A stretch of DNA of 58,277 bases from an uncultured Lachnospira sp. (GTDB lineage Bacteria > Bacillota > Clostridia > Lachnospirales > Lachnospiraceae): the NCBI GenBank assembly GCA_910587485.1, contig CAJUKN010000002.1:1-58277 (forward strand). Direction: 5' to 3'. The notes under the pieces were generated by a model. That model made no database searches. It saw nothing but the letters and a program-made list of their open reading frames with translations, and had not been told where the DNA came from. Position numbers and translations under genes: made by a program. Positions within the stretch are counted from its first letter, which is position 1. The number at the start of each line of letters is the position of its first letter. Below are positions 44,805-54,033 of the stretch, one piece after another.

Positions 44805-45335
44805 ATGAATAAAAAAATAATGATTGTATATAAGAGTGTAACAGGATTTACAAAGGAATATGCAGAAATGATAGCAAAAGAGATGAATTGTTCGTTGATA
44901 GATTTTAAAAATGTTACAGTACAGATGATGTCAAATGTTGATATCGTTATTTTTGGCAGCAGAATGCACGCAGGAACGGTTGACGGGCTTAAAAAGGCAA
45001 GGAAATTGTTTATGCAAAGTAAGGCTTCACAGTTTATTGTTTTTGCAACAGGTGCCATGCCAAATGAAGAAAAAGATACAATAAATGAAATGTGGAAGAA
45101 TAATTTTTCTTCTGCGAAATTACAAGATATTCCGCATTTTTATATGCAGAGTGGTTTGCGTTATGAGAGGATGCCCTTTTCTGATAAAATGATGATGAAA
45201 GTATTTTGTATGATGATGAAAAAGAAGAAGAATAAAGATGAAAAAGAACAATATTTTGCAGATATTATTACAAAGTCTTATGATATTTCTTCAAAATCAT
45301 ATATTATGCCATTAATTGAATTTTTAAAAACATAA
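44805..45335 (+). CDS. Flavodoxin-like protein (HemG-like family)
   Basis: A 176-aa protein. The phosphate-binding loop is YKSVTGFTKEYAEMI, and IVIFGSRMHAGTV and FIVFATGAMPNEEK continue the flavodoxin fold. It resembles Flavodoxin_5/HemG-type flavoproteins that transfer electrons. Starts 9 nt after the TetR stop; GAGGTT overlaps that stop. A DUF or oxidoreductase partner is not evident. Confidence 0.8.
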   Translation: MNKKIMIVYKSVTGFTKEYAEMIAKEMNCSLIDFKNVTVQMMSNVDIVIFGSRMHAGTVDGLKKARKLFMQSKASQFIVFATGAMPNEEKDTINEMWKNNFSSAKLQDIPHFYMQSGLRYERMPFSDKMMMKVFCMMMKKKKNKDEKEQYFADIITKSYDISSKSYIMPLIEFLKT

Positions 45336-45397
45336 ACATTTATTATTAGAATAGTTTAAAAGTAATATTATTTGTGCAATATAAAAATGGATATAAT

Positions 45398-45441
45398 TAG
45401 ATTATATATAATTATATCATATATAATTATATCATATAATA
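45398..45441. repeat. Short AT tandem repeat
   Basis: Two copies of ATATAATTATATC in tandem. The 368-nt gap between the flavodoxin and aroF-type genes has no supported gene; a DNA structure or regulatory role is unproven. Confidence 0.45.
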
Positions 45442-45646
45442 ACATAAGGCTAGTAAGGTCATAGATAGTATATCATTAGCAGTAAAAGGAATTGTTGTAA
45501 AAAAATAGAATAGAGATATGGCATTAAGTAAAACGTATGCAATAGATAGTATATTTTACATTGGTTTCGCTTAACATAACAATCTTATTTGACTGTGTAG
45601 CATTTTTATTTTATAGGAAAGTTCAACCGTCTTCAACCATCAGCAA

Positions 45647-45675
45647 GTTTATAACAAACTTTGTTTGTTATAAAC
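45647..45675. terminator. Perfect 13-bp hairpin at the 3' side of the DAHP synthase gene
   Basis: GTTTATAACAAAC (45647-45659) pairs with GTTTGTTATAAAC (45663-45675) with a 3-nt loop. There is no immediate U-run on either strand. A second short stem GTTGC/GCAAC (45684-45696) followed by T7 lies between it and the gene's stop and could terminate plus-strand transcripts. It probably serves convergent termination. Confidence 0.5.
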
Positions 45676-45703
45676 CTGCAAGCGTTGCTACGCAACTCTT
45701 TTT

Positions 45704-46732
45704 TTACAGCAGTTCTGCCATATTATATAATAATTTTTCAGATTCATTCCAACCTAAACATGGGTCTGTGATGGATTTTCCATAGATACCTTCGCCAACT
45801 TTTTGACAACCCGGTTCAATATAGCTTTCAATCATAACACCTTTAACAAGGCTGTTTACTTCGCTAGAATGTCTCATACTGTGTAAAATTTCTTTTGTGA
45901 TACGTATTTGTTCCAGATACATTTTTCCCGAATTAGAATGATTGGTATCAATAACACAAGCTGGATTAACAAGGTCTGTTGAATGATACATATCAACAAG
46001 ACGTATTAAATCCTCATAATGGTAGTTTGGTATATTTTGTCCATGTTTGTTGACAGCGCCACGAAGAACAGTGTGCGTCAGTGGATTTCCATTAGTTGCA
46101 ACCTCCCAGTTGCGATAAATAAAGGTCTGTTTTGCCTGTGCAGCGATAACAGAATTAAGCATAACGCTAAAATCACCGCTAGTAGGATTTTTCATGCCAG
46201 CAGGTACATCAACGCCACTGATTGTAAGACGGTGCTGTTGGTCTTCAACAGAGCGCGCACCAACGGCAATATAAGAAAGAACATCAGACAAAAACCAGTA
46301 ATTTTCAGGGTAGAGCATTTCATCAGCAGGCATCAGTTCCGTTTCTTCCATTACACGAATGTGCATTTTTCTAATAGCAATCAAACCAGCTAGTAAATCA
46401 GGCTTTTTTTCAGGATTTGGCTGATGAAGCATTCCCTTGTAGCCCATTCCAGTAGTACGCGGCTTATTGGTATATACTCTTGGTATAATAATAATTTTGT
46501 CTTGTACTTTTTCCTGTACTTTTTTCAATCGAAGCGTATAATCAAGAACAGCCTCCTCATTGTCGGCAGAACAAGGTCCAATAATGGCTAAAAATTTATT
46601 GGATTTTCCAGTGATAACATCAGCAATTTCATTGTCACGCTCTTTTTTTAACAGAGCAATATGTTTGGGTACAGGGTATTGTTCCTTAATTTCTGAAGGG
46701 GTTGGTAATTTTCTTATAAATTCAAAACTCAT
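45704..46732 (-). CDS. DAHP synthase, class I alpha (3-deoxy-7-phosphoheptulonate synthase)
   Basis: A 342-aa protein, the first step of the shikimate pathway (PEP plus erythrose-4-phosphate). IIGPCSADNEEAVLDY, RVYTNKPRTTGMGYKG and VIDTNHSNSGKM are the AroF/G/H-type motifs. The feedback amino acid cannot be told from sequence by eye. The ATG follows AGAGGATT on the minus strand. Divergent from the nucleoside phosphorylase gene; a possible attenuator precedes it. Confidence 0.94.
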   Translation of the reverse strand: MSFEFIRKLPTPSEIKEQYPVPKHIALLKKERDNEIADVITGKSNKFLAIIGPCSADNEEAVLDYTLRLKKVQEKVQDKIIIIPRVYTNKPRTTGMGYKGMLHQPNPEKKPDLLAGLIAIRKMHIRVMEETELMPADEMLYPENYWFLSDVLSYIAVGARSVEDQQHRLTISGVDVPAGMKNPTSGDFSVMLNSVIAAQAKQTFIYRNWEVATNGNPLTHTVLRGAVNKHGQNIPNYHYEDLIRLVDMYHSTDLVNPACVIDTNHSNSGKMYLEQIRITKEILHSMRHSSEVNSLVKGVMIESYIEPGCQKVGEGIYGKSITDPCLGWNESEKLLYNMAELL

Positions 46733-46768
46733 AGTAATCCTCTTTTCTGTGTCACTTTTGTATATTAT

Positions 46769-46826
46769 AAAAAATTAGGTGCCAAAAGATAAATGATAAG
46801 AAATCATATAAATATGAACACCTAAT
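46769..46826 (-). promoter_or_regulatory. Candidate attenuator in the DAHP synthase leader
   Basis: On the minus strand ATTAGGTG (46826-46819) pairs with CACCTAAT (46781-46774) and runs into TTTTTT, a terminator 37 nt before the start codon. Its loop holds a 10-codon frame MISYHLSFGT whose TAA lies in the stem. This fits attenuation but the leader content is only weakly aromatic. Confidence 0.4.
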
Positions 46827-47043
46827 ATAATATGGCTGAACTTTAACACAATCTATAAAAAATGTAAAGATGATAATATACAAATGGATTGAGTTAATGT
46901 TATAATAATTATAGGAAAGATATGGTAAAAGTTTTTCTGACAAAATGTAAGAAATCAAATGAAGAAATTAAGTTTTTTGCAGGCAAATAAGATATGCCAT
47001 TGTTTATGAAATTTGTAGACTGAGCAAGAATAGGAGGGGTTCT

Positions 47044-48348
47044 ATGAGAATGTATGATATCATCCTCAAAAAAAGAGATGGAGGAACACTCACCAAAGAA
47101 GAAATTGCATATGTTGTTAAAGGTTTTACAGATGGAACAATACCTGATTATCAGATGTCTGCTTTGTTGATGGCAATTTATTATCAACATATGAATTATG
47201 AGGAGACATTAAATTTGACATTAGAAATGGCAAAAAGCGGTGATATTCTTGATTTGTCATCGATTCAAGGGATTAAGGCTGACAAACATTCTACAGGAGG
47301 TGTTGGTGATAAGACAACACTGGTGCTTGGTCCTATGGTGGCAGCAGTGGGCGTAAAGACAGCAAAGATGAGTGGCAGGGGATTAGGTTATACAGGCGGC
47401 ACGATTGACAAGCTAGAAAGTATACCCGGATTTAGTACCTCATTAGATGTACATACATTTATGAAAAACGTATCCGAAATTGGAATTGCAGTAACAGGAC
47501 AGACTGGCAATTTGGCACCTGCGGATAAAAAGATGTACGCATTAAGAGATGTGACAGCAACCGTAGATAATATTGCACTGATATCAAGCAGCATTATGAG
47601 TAAAAAGCTGGCTTCAGGTGCTGATATTATTGTGCTTGATGTTAAAGTTGGCAGTGGTGCTTTTATGAAGACGGAACAAAAGGCATATGAACTTGCAAGA
47701 GAGATGGTACGAATAGGAACAGGAGCAGGCAGAAAAGTGTCAGCCGTCATTTCAGAGATGGACCAACCGCTAGGTCTTGCAGTTGGTAATGCGCTTGAAG
47801 TGATTGAAGCAATTGATACATTAAAAGGAAATGGACCAAAAGATTTATTAGAGTTATGTGTAGCGTTAGGTTCTCATATGGTTGTTTCGGCAGGTATAAC
47901 AGAGTGTTTATTAGAGGCAGAAAATTTATTGAAAGATACCATAACAAACCAGACAGCTTATAAAAAATTTTGTGAGTTTATAAAAGCACAAGGTGGTGAT
48001 GTTTCTGTGTTGGAATCGCCTCAAAGCCTTATTCATGCAAGTATTATAAAAAATATTGTGTCGGATAAGTCTGGCTATATTAGTCATATCAAATCAGATG
48101 ATATTGGAAAGGCAGTTATGCTGCTTGGCGGAGGACGACAGACAAAAGATTCTATGATTGATTCTTCTGTTGGGTTTGTGTTGCGTAAAAAAGTGGGAGA
48201 TTATATAGCCAAAGGCGAATCGTTAGGTGTGATGTTTGCTAATCAAGAGGATTTGGCAGAGCAAGCGAATCAAATATTTAAAGAAGCATTTTCTTTTTCA
48301 GATAAAAAAGTGGAAAAAACATCATTAATAAAAGGAATTGTAATTTAA
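47044..48348 (+). CDS. pdp: Pyrimidine-nucleoside phosphorylase
   Basis: A 434-aa protein that phosphorolyses uridine, thymidine and deoxyuridine. KADKHSTGGVGDKTTL (phosphate site), KMSGRGLGYTGGTIDKLESI, SSSIMSKKLASGAD and a C-terminal domain with GYISHIKSDDIGKAVMLLGG. Thymidine phosphorylase (deoA) is the alternative; the length and Gram-positive context favour Pdp. AGGAGGGG precedes the ATG. Followed by a repeat remnant. Confidence 0.93.
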   Translation: MRMYDIILKKRDGGTLTKEEIAYVVKGFTDGTIPDYQMSALLMAIYYQHMNYEETLNLTLEMAKSGDILDLSSIQGIKADKHSTGGVGDKTTLVLGPMVAAVGVKTAKMSGRGLGYTGGTIDKLESIPGFSTSLDVHTFMKNVSEIGIAVTGQTGNLAPADKKMYALRDVTATVDNIALISSSIMSKKLASGADIIVLDVKVGSGAFMKTEQKAYELAREMVRIGTGAGRKVSAVISEMDQPLGLAVGNALEVIEAIDTLKGNGPKDLLELCVALGSHMVVSAGITECLLEAENLLKDTITNQTAYKKFCEFIKAQGGDVSVLESPQSLIHASIIKNIVSDKSGYISHIKSDDIGKAVMLLGGGRQTKDSMIDSSVGFVLRKKVGDYIAKGESLGVMFANQEDLAEQANQIFKEAFSFSDKKVEKTSLIKGIVI

Positions 48349-48387
48349 GCAAGCAGCAAAGTGGATTGTGAATATCCATTTAACTAA
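48347..48387 (+). repeat. Dispersed repeat, remnant at the pdp stop
   Basis: AAGCAAGCAGCAAAGTGGATTGTGAATATCC then ATTTAACTAA: the distal portion of the unit, starting inside the stop codon of pdp. The dyad is eroded (GTGGAT/ATCCAT). Confidence 0.65.
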
Positions 48388-48390
48388 TGG

Positions 48391-48419
48391 TTGAATTAAT
48401 TTGTAAATTATGGTATAAC
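48391..48419 (+). promoter_or_regulatory. Promoter for kduI
   Basis: TTGAAT (48391-48396), a 17-nt spacer and TATAAC (48414-48419), 46 nt before the kduI ATG and directly after the repeat remnant. Confidence 0.65.
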
Positions 48420-48464
48420 TAGTATAGTTAGCCATTGGGCAATAATAAAAACAAGGAGAGTACT

Positions 48465-49307
48465 ATGGAAGTAAGACCAGGAGCAAATCCAGCAGATGTA
48501 AAAAATTATGATACAGACCGATTAAGACATGATTTTCTTATACAAGATTTATTTGTAGTAAATGAGATTAAGACAATATACAGCCAGATTGACAGAATTA
48601 TAGTAGGTTCAGCCACACCAGCGGACAAGACTCTTACACTTGAGGCAGGTGCTGAGCTTCGAGCAAATTATTTTCTTGAAAGAAGAGAGATGGGCATTAT
48701 CAATATTGGTGGTAATGGAACCGTTACAGTGGACGGCACAGAGTACAAGTTTAAATATAAAGATGGAATGTATATAGGTATGGGAGCTAAGGATATCAAG
48801 TTTTCAAGTGATGATGCAGCAAATCCAGCGAAGTTTTACTTTAACAGCGCACCTGCTCATATGACTTATCCAACGGTGTTTATTGACCCAGATAAAGATA
48901 TTTTGCCAGAAAATAAAAAAGAACTTGGCTGCCTTGAGAGTGCAAATCATCGAACTATCAACAAATATATATTACCGGGACAAGTAGAGAGTTGTCAGCT
49001 TGAGATGGGTATGACTTGTTTAGAGCCGGGCAGCGTTTGGAATACAATGCCATGTCATACACATGACAGAAGAATGGAAGTATATTTATACTTTGAAGTG
49101 CCAGAAGATGCCGTAGTCTTTCATTATATGGGTGAGCCAACACAGACACGTCATATTGTTATGAGAAATGAGGAGGCTGTTATCTCACCAAGTTGGTCTA
49201 TTCACTCTGCTTCAGCAACACACGCATATACATTTATATGGGGTATGGTTGGTGAAAATCAAGATTTTGATGATATGGACGATGTGGATATGAAAGATTT
49301 AAGATAA
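48465..49307 (+). CDS. kduI: 5-dehydro-4-deoxy-D-glucuronate isomerase
   Basis: A 280-aa cupin-like metalloenzyme that converts DKI to DKII in pectin/uronate breakdown. MEVRPGANPADVKNYDTDRL at the N terminus and the metal site PCHTHDRRMEVYLYF are diagnostic. ATG 48465 after AAGGAGAG is chosen over the TTG at 48435. kduD follows 369 nt downstream, in the same direction. Confidence 0.95.
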   Translation: MEVRPGANPADVKNYDTDRLRHDFLIQDLFVVNEIKTIYSQIDRIIVGSATPADKTLTLEAGAELRANYFLERREMGIINIGGNGTVTVDGTEYKFKYKDGMYIGMGAKDIKFSSDDAANPAKFYFNSAPAHMTYPTVFIDPDKDILPENKKELGCLESANHRTINKYILPGQVESCQLEMGMTCLEPGSVWNTMPCHTHDRRMEVYLYFEVPEDAVVFHYMGEPTQTRHIVMRNEEAVISPSWSIHSASATHAYTFIWGMVGENQDFDDMDDVDMKDLR

Positions 49308-49676
49308 AAATAGTCTTTTTGTATAGATAAAAGATTGAAAATTTCAATCACAAGATTTATATCGGTGTGTTGTTTGTTACAAATCCATAACAATTTTTAG
49401 TTTTTTGTGCAAACGCCGTGCAAAAATAAAGAAAAATGAAGGATTAAGACATATGTGTCCATGCTTAATCTGCTCATAAATTAACATTAGGGCAAGAACT
49501 GTCCAAAGTTGTAAAAAATGCTTAGAGATAGTGTAAAGAAATATTTTGCATGTAAGTTTTACTTGCTCCTTTCCAATGGGTAAATGTAATGAGGTTGGAG
49601 AGAATATCAATAAGAATTTCATCGTTTTGTATTTTGTGATGAAAAGTTCAAAAATTTGTAAAAAGGAGAGGTAAAA
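49308..49676. other. kduI-kduD intergenic region with a 17-nt palindrome
   Basis: No gene is supported. GATTGAAA-A-TTTCAATC (49333-49349) is a perfect operator-like dyad. A minus-strand frame of 81 codons (49377-49622) has no ribosome site. No clear kduD promoter was found. Confidence 0.45.
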
Positions 49677-50474
49677 ATGTCAGTAAATTTTTCACTTGAA
49701 GGTAAAGTTGCTTTAGTTACAGGTGCTTCGTATGGTATCGGTTTCGCAATCGCATCAGGAATGGCTAAAGCTGGTGCAACAATCGTTTTCAACGATATTA
49801 AGCAGGAATTAGTAGATAAGGGTATAGTAGCTTATAAGGAAGCTGGAATCGATGCACATGGTTATGTATGTAATGTATGTGACGAAGCAGGCGTTAATGC
49901 TATGGTAGAGACTATTGCTAAAGAAGTTGGTCCTATTGATATTCTTGTCAACAATGCTGGTATTATTAAGAGGATTCCTATGTGCGATATGACAGCAGAA
50001 GAATTTAGACAAGTTATTGATGTTGACTTGAACGCACCATTTATTGTATCAAAGGCAGTTATCCCTTCAATGATTGAAAGAGGTCATGGTAAGATTATTA
50101 ATATCTGTTCAATGATGTCTGAGCTTGGTCGTGAGACTGTTTCTGCATATGCAGCAGCTAAGGGTGGCTTGAAGATGCTTACAAGAAATATTTGTTCAGA
50201 GTATGGCAAGTATAATATTCAATGTAATGGACTTGGACCTGGCTATATTGAGACACCTCAAACAGCACCACTTAGAGAGCGTCAGCCAGATGGTTCAAGA
50301 CATCCATTTGATTCGTTCATCGTTGCAAAGACTCCAGCCGAGAGATGGTTAAAGCCAGAAGAATTGGCTGGTCCTGCTGTATTTCTTGCTTCAGAAGCAT
50401 CTAATGCTGTCAATGGACATATTCTTTATGTTGATGGTGGTATTCTTGCTTATATTGGCAAACAGCCAGAATAA
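49677..50474 (+). CDS. kduD: 2-deoxy-D-gluconate 3-dehydrogenase / KduD-type SDR
   Basis: A 265-aa short-chain dehydrogenase. TGASYGIGFAIA cofactor loop, NNAGI, catalytic Ser-Tyr-Lys with SAYAAAKGG, and a C-terminal NAVNGHILYVDGGILAYIG. With kduI it converts unsaturated uronate products to 2-keto-3-deoxygluconate. A gluconate 5-dehydrogenase is the alternative; the kduI neighbour favours KduD. AAGGAGAGG precedes the ATG. Confidence 0.9.
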   Translation: MSVNFSLEGKVALVTGASYGIGFAIASGMAKAGATIVFNDIKQELVDKGIVAYKEAGIDAHGYVCNVCDEAGVNAMVETIAKEVGPIDILVNNAGIIKRIPMCDMTAEEFRQVIDVDLNAPFIVSKAVIPSMIERGHGKIINICSMMSELGRETVSAYAAAKGGLKMLTRNICSEYGKYNIQCNGLGPGYIETPQTAPLRERQPDGSRHPFDSFIVAKTPAERWLKPEELAGPAVFLASEASNAVNGHILYVDGGILAYIGKQPE

Positions 50475-50515
50475 TAGGCGTTGATTGGAAAAGTTTTTAA
50501 AATACGAAATTTTTA

Positions 50516-50552
50516 GGGGGGGGGTATAACAAAATACCTCCCTTATATTTTT
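50516..50552 (+). terminator. Terminator after kduD containing a G9 tract
   Basis: A run of nine G (50516-50524) plus TAT pairs with ATACCTCCCTT (50534-50544), 11 bp with several G-U pairs, followed by ATATTTTT. Unlike the G10 at 6488 there is no -35 hexamer at the right place, so this tract is part of a terminator. Confidence 0.7.
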
Positions 50553-50678
50553 GGCAATAAAAAAATACTTTACTTTACAAATCATAAATAATTGATTAAT
50601 ATTAATGATGGCTTGTAAAAGCAAGGCTGTTGTTTTATTATGTTAAAAGAAAGAGAAAGGAGTATTGTACAAATTATT

Positions 50679-51635
50679 ATGAAACTTGAAGTAAGAAATA
50701 TTAAAAAAACATTTGGCGATACTGAAGTTTTACATGATATTTCGTTTGAGGTGTCCAATGGAAAAGCATTGGGTTTACTTGGACGAAATGGAGCAGGCAA
50801 AACAACGACAATAAGAGTTATCATGGATGTGTTTCATGCGGACTCTGGAGAATTGTTGTTAGATGGAAAGAAATTTACACAGAAAGAGCATTTAATTGGA
50901 TATTTGCCAGAAGAAAGAGGCTTATATCCAAAAAAGACAGTTATCGAACAGCTTGTATATTTGGGGAGGCTTCGTGGTATAAGCAAATCGGTAGCGATTA
51001 ATAATTCTAAAAAATGGTTAAGGCGACTTGAAGTAGACCAATATGAAAATAGAAAACTTGAGACGCTCTCAAAAGGTAATGCACAAAAAGTTCAGTTGGC
51101 ATCAACGTTAGTGTGTGACCCAGATATTGTCATTCTTGATGAGCCGTTTAGTGGTCTTGACCCTGTTAATTCAAAAATTCTTCAAGATGTTGTGCAGGAG
51201 TTGATTGACAGTGATAAACTGGTTATTTTCTCCAGTCATCAGATGAGTTATGTGGAAAATTTTTGTAAAGATATTGCTGTTATTGATAATGGAAATATTG
51301 TTTTGTCTGGCAATTTGATTGAGATAAAGAAAAAGTTTGGCGAAAAGCAGCTTGTTTTATCTCCAATGGATGGTAATTTAGATAAATTAGAGCAAATTAT
51401 TCATACAAAGTTATCAAATTTTATTGTTCCTACAGGCAGAACAAAAGAAGATATCATTATAAAATGTGTAAAAGATATATCCAGAAAAGAATTGTTAGCG
51501 CAAATCCTTGAATGTGATATTGAGATAGAACATTTTGAAACATATAAACCAAGTTTGAATGATATTTTTGTTGCCACAGTAGGCGATGAAGAAAATAACA
51601 TAAAGCAAACAAAAATGACAGGAGGTACAGTCTGA
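50679..51635 (+). CDS. ABC transporter ATPase, NatA type
   Basis: A 318-aa protein. Walker A LGRNGAGKTTTIR, signature LSKGNAQKVQLASTL, Walker B VILDEPFSGLDP, and a C-terminal DUF4162-like tail (EKQLVLSP...). GYLPEERGLYPKKT in the Q-loop region is typical of NatA-like exporters. Substrate unknown, possibly Na+ or a drug. Start ATG 50679; the frame opens at 50640, and the AAAGGAG at 50656 is rather far from it. The permease overlaps its stop. Confidence 0.9.
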   Translation: MKLEVRNIKKTFGDTEVLHDISFEVSNGKALGLLGRNGAGKTTTIRVIMDVFHADSGELLLDGKKFTQKEHLIGYLPEERGLYPKKTVIEQLVYLGRLRGISKSVAINNSKKWLRRLEVDQYENRKLETLSKGNAQKVQLASTLVCDPDIVILDEPFSGLDPVNSKILQDVVQELIDSDKLVIFSSHQMSYVENFCKDIAVIDNGNIVLSGNLIEIKKKFGEKQLVLSPMDGNLDKLEQIIHTKLSNFIVPTGRTKEDIIIKCVKDISRKELLAQILECDIEIEHFETYKPSLNDIFVATVGDEENNIKQTKMTGGTV

Positions 51636-52912
51636 TGAAGAAATTTTCAGTCGTTTTTATGTATGAGCTTAAAAATTACATACAAAATAAATCCTATATG
51701 GTTTCAACCATATTGATAGCTGTTTTACTTGCTGCAATCATGTTTTTGCCAAGAGTTATTGATATGTCTAGTATGTTAGGCGGCGACACGTCAACGTCTT
51801 CACCAACGCAAGATATTGCAGAAGAAGATGAAAATTCAAATCAACATAGTGAAGATTCAGGCAGTTTGCTAATATATGATAAAAGTGGCGTATTTGGTGA
51901 TTTGTCATTAGTTAAAAATGCTTTTTATAATTATAATATACAGACAAAAACATCGAAAGAAGATATTGAGGAAGCTGTAAAAAATAGTGATGACACAATT
52001 GGATTTGTTGTTAATTCATTGACAGAATATGATTATTATGTGAATAACAGCAGTATGTATGACAGTAATTGTGATATTTTCAACAATCTTTTAATAACAG
52101 CAAATCAGATAAAGTTTTGTCAAGATAATGGTTTAGACTATGAACAATCAATATCATATTTTTATCCTGATATTAAGAGTAATAAAAATGTATTAGGAAA
52201 AGATATGAGCAATAATTATACGTATTGTTATATTTTAATTATTTTTATCTTTATGATTATTATTTTATATGGTGTGATGGTTGCAACATCTGTTACCCAA
52301 GAAAAGAGTAATCGAACCATTGAAGTGTTAATTACATCATCAAATACCAATGTGTTGTTTTTTGGTAAAGTATTTGCAGGTGCTGTTGCAGCATTATTTC
52401 AGACAGCACTCATATTAGGGGCTACTATTATTTCATATCAGATTAACCGTGATGCATGGAATGGCATTTTAGACTTTGTGCTTGATATACCTTCAGAAGT
52501 GCTTATTACTTTTGCATTTTTTGGACTTGGTGGATTTTTATTTTATACATTTATCTATGGAGCTGTTGGCGCACTTGTTTCTAAAACAGAGGATATCAAC
52601 AAGAGCGCAGGCGGTATTCAGATGATTATTATGATTGTTTATTTTGCTGTATTAGTACAGCTAGGTAATATTGACGGCATTGTTATGAAAGTGGCTTCAT
52701 GGCTTCCAATCAGTTCTTATAGTGCTATGTTTGCAAGAGTTGCTATGGGTAATGTCGAGATGTGGGAAGTCGTGGTTTCATTTGTTATTCTTGCCGCAAG
52801 TATTGTGGGCGTTGGTTTTCTTGGAGCAGCAATCTATCGAATGGGAACATTGCGATATGGCAATCCAATTAAGTTGTCCAATGCAATTAAAGCAATAAGA
52901 AATAATAAATAG
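51635..52912 (+). CDS. ABC-2 type permease, NatB type
   Basis: A 425-aa protein. An N-terminal helix (about 22-42) is followed by a long outer domain (45-195) and then five helices (200-405), the ABC-2 plan with VTQEKSNRTIEVLITSSN after TM2. The ATG overlaps the TGA of the ATPase (TGATG), so translation is coupled. The pair forms one exporter. Ends at a bidirectional terminator. Confidence 0.9.
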   Translation: MKKFSVVFMYELKNYIQNKSYMVSTILIAVLLAAIMFLPRVIDMSSMLGGDTSTSSPTQDIAEEDENSNQHSEDSGSLLIYDKSGVFGDLSLVKNAFYNYNIQTKTSKEDIEEAVKNSDDTIGFVVNSLTEYDYYVNNSSMYDSNCDIFNNLLITANQIKFCQDNGLDYEQSISYFYPDIKSNKNVLGKDMSNNYTYCYILIIFIFMIIILYGVMVATSVTQEKSNRTIEVLITSSNTNVLFFGKVFAGAVAALFQTALILGATIISYQINRDAWNGILDFVLDIPSEVLITFAFFGLGGFLFYTFIYGAVGALVSKTEDINKSAGGIQMIIMIVYFAVLVQLGNIDGIVMKVASWLPISSYSAMFARVAMGNVEMWEVVVSFVILAASIVGVGFLGAAIYRMGTLRYGNPIKLSNAIKAIRNNK

Positions 52913-53003
52913 AAAAATTAGTTGTTCTTATAAATCAAAAAGATGTTGTAAATAAAGCAAGAATATAATAAAAGCATGCAAGATTAAAATATACTAAAAA
53001 ATA

Positions 53004-53046
53004 AAACAGCAGGAAAATAACGAATAAATGTTATTTCCTGCTGTTT
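53004..53046. terminator. Bidirectional terminator between natB-type and deacetylase genes
   Basis: AAACAGCAGGAAAATAAC (53004-53021) pairs with GTTATTTCCTGCTGTTT (53030-53046), 17 bp with one bulged A. T-rich tails follow on both strands. Confidence 0.88.
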
Positions 53047-53121
53047 ATCATTGTTAAATATTGTTTTCAGTTTGATTCAATTTTTTTATACTTGAAATTT
53101 TTAATATCTTATCCATATTTT

Positions 53122-53991
53122 TTAAAATCGGTACAATTCGCCGCCTTTTATTTCAATAATATCCTTATCATTTAATTGAACCCATGCTGAGGAAACACTT
53201 GGATTATAGACAAAACTATTATCGGCAGCAAATTTAAGGTTATCATATACTTGATTATAATGCACAATATCAATATTGGTAGCATACCAAATATCTTCTT
53301 TATTAGCCATTAATTCACAAAATTCTTCGATAACATTCCAATTATTATTTCGTTCAAATTCAAAGCTGTGTCCCCATACATACATCATATACAAATATTG
53401 TGTCTTTTTTAAATTGAGAAATTTTTGACCAAACTGTAATAAGTGATGGTTATGGTGACAGGTAGGACACCATTGCATATAGTCGTTTGGCAAATCAAAA
53501 CCAGTGGCATCGCCTATAAGAATAGGTCCTTCTGCTTCATTGGCGTAGGTTGTGGCACTGCATACATCAGCATATTTGTCATTGACAACTCGGGCATATT
53601 CAATGCCAAGACTTTTTGCAATATGAATACAACGCTCATCATAGGAGCCATTTGGATAAGCCAATCCTCTGATGGGATATCCCATAACATGTTCAAGATT
53701 TATTTTATCATTAAGGATTTGATTAGTAATTTCTAAATTGGAGCATCGAGCAAGTGTAGGGTGTGTGCATGTGTGAGCCGCTACCTCATGTCCTTTATAA
53801 AGGTTAGTCCATTCTTCTTCTGGAATCCTATTTTCCATATAGGTAAGACCAGAATTAAGATTAAAAGTTGCTTTGATATTATATTGATTGAATATTTTTA
53901 CAAGACGACGATCTTCAACTTTACCATCATCATAACTTAATGTTAAAACTTTATGTTTTCCGCCGGGAAAAGTTTTATATATCATATTCAT
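53122..53991 (-). CDS. Polysaccharide deacetylase (NodB/CE4 family), cytoplasmic-looking
   Basis: A 289-aa protein. LTLSYDDGKVEDRRLV (metal Asp D21/D22) and HEVAAHTCTHPTLA (metal histidines) are NodB motifs. There is no signal peptide or membrane helix, unusual for peptidoglycan deacetylases and suggesting an intracellular sugar substrate. A Cys/His patch WCPTCHHNHH lies mid-protein. AGGAGATAA precedes the ATG. Transcribed toward the NatAB pair. Confidence 0.85.
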   Translation of the reverse strand: MNMIYKTFPGGKHKVLTLSYDDGKVEDRRLVKIFNQYNIKATFNLNSGLTYMENRIPEEEWTNLYKGHEVAAHTCTHPTLARCSNLEITNQILNDKINLEHVMGYPIRGLAYPNGSYDERCIHIAKSLGIEYARVVNDKYADVCSATTYANEAEGPILIGDATGFDLPNDYMQWCPTCHHNHHLLQFGQKFLNLKKTQYLYMMYVWGHSFEFERNNNWNVIEEFCELMANKEDIWYATNIDIVHYNQVYDNLKFAADNSFVYNPSVSSAWVQLNDKDIIEIKGGELYRF

Positions 53992-54033
53992 TGCAGTTAT
54001 CTCCTATATTTTATTAATATAAATTTATAATTT

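Noticed and set aside
45398..45441. CRISPR-like repeat array
   Set aside because: Only two short AT repeats without spacers.
46752..46958. Tyr-rich 68-codon minus-strand frame as a leader peptide of the DAHP synthase gene
   Set aside because: Tyr and Ile codons are expected from AT-rich sequence; no ribosome site; only the short frame inside the attenuator loop was kept.
49377..49622. 81-codon minus-strand frame between kduI and kduD, possibly a transposase fragment
   Set aside because: No ribosome site, no recognisable motif, and not needed to explain the gap.
50516..50530. Second G-tract promoter at kduD
   Set aside because: TATAAC follows the G9 run but no -35 hexamer lies 16-18 nt upstream; the run pairs as a terminator arm.
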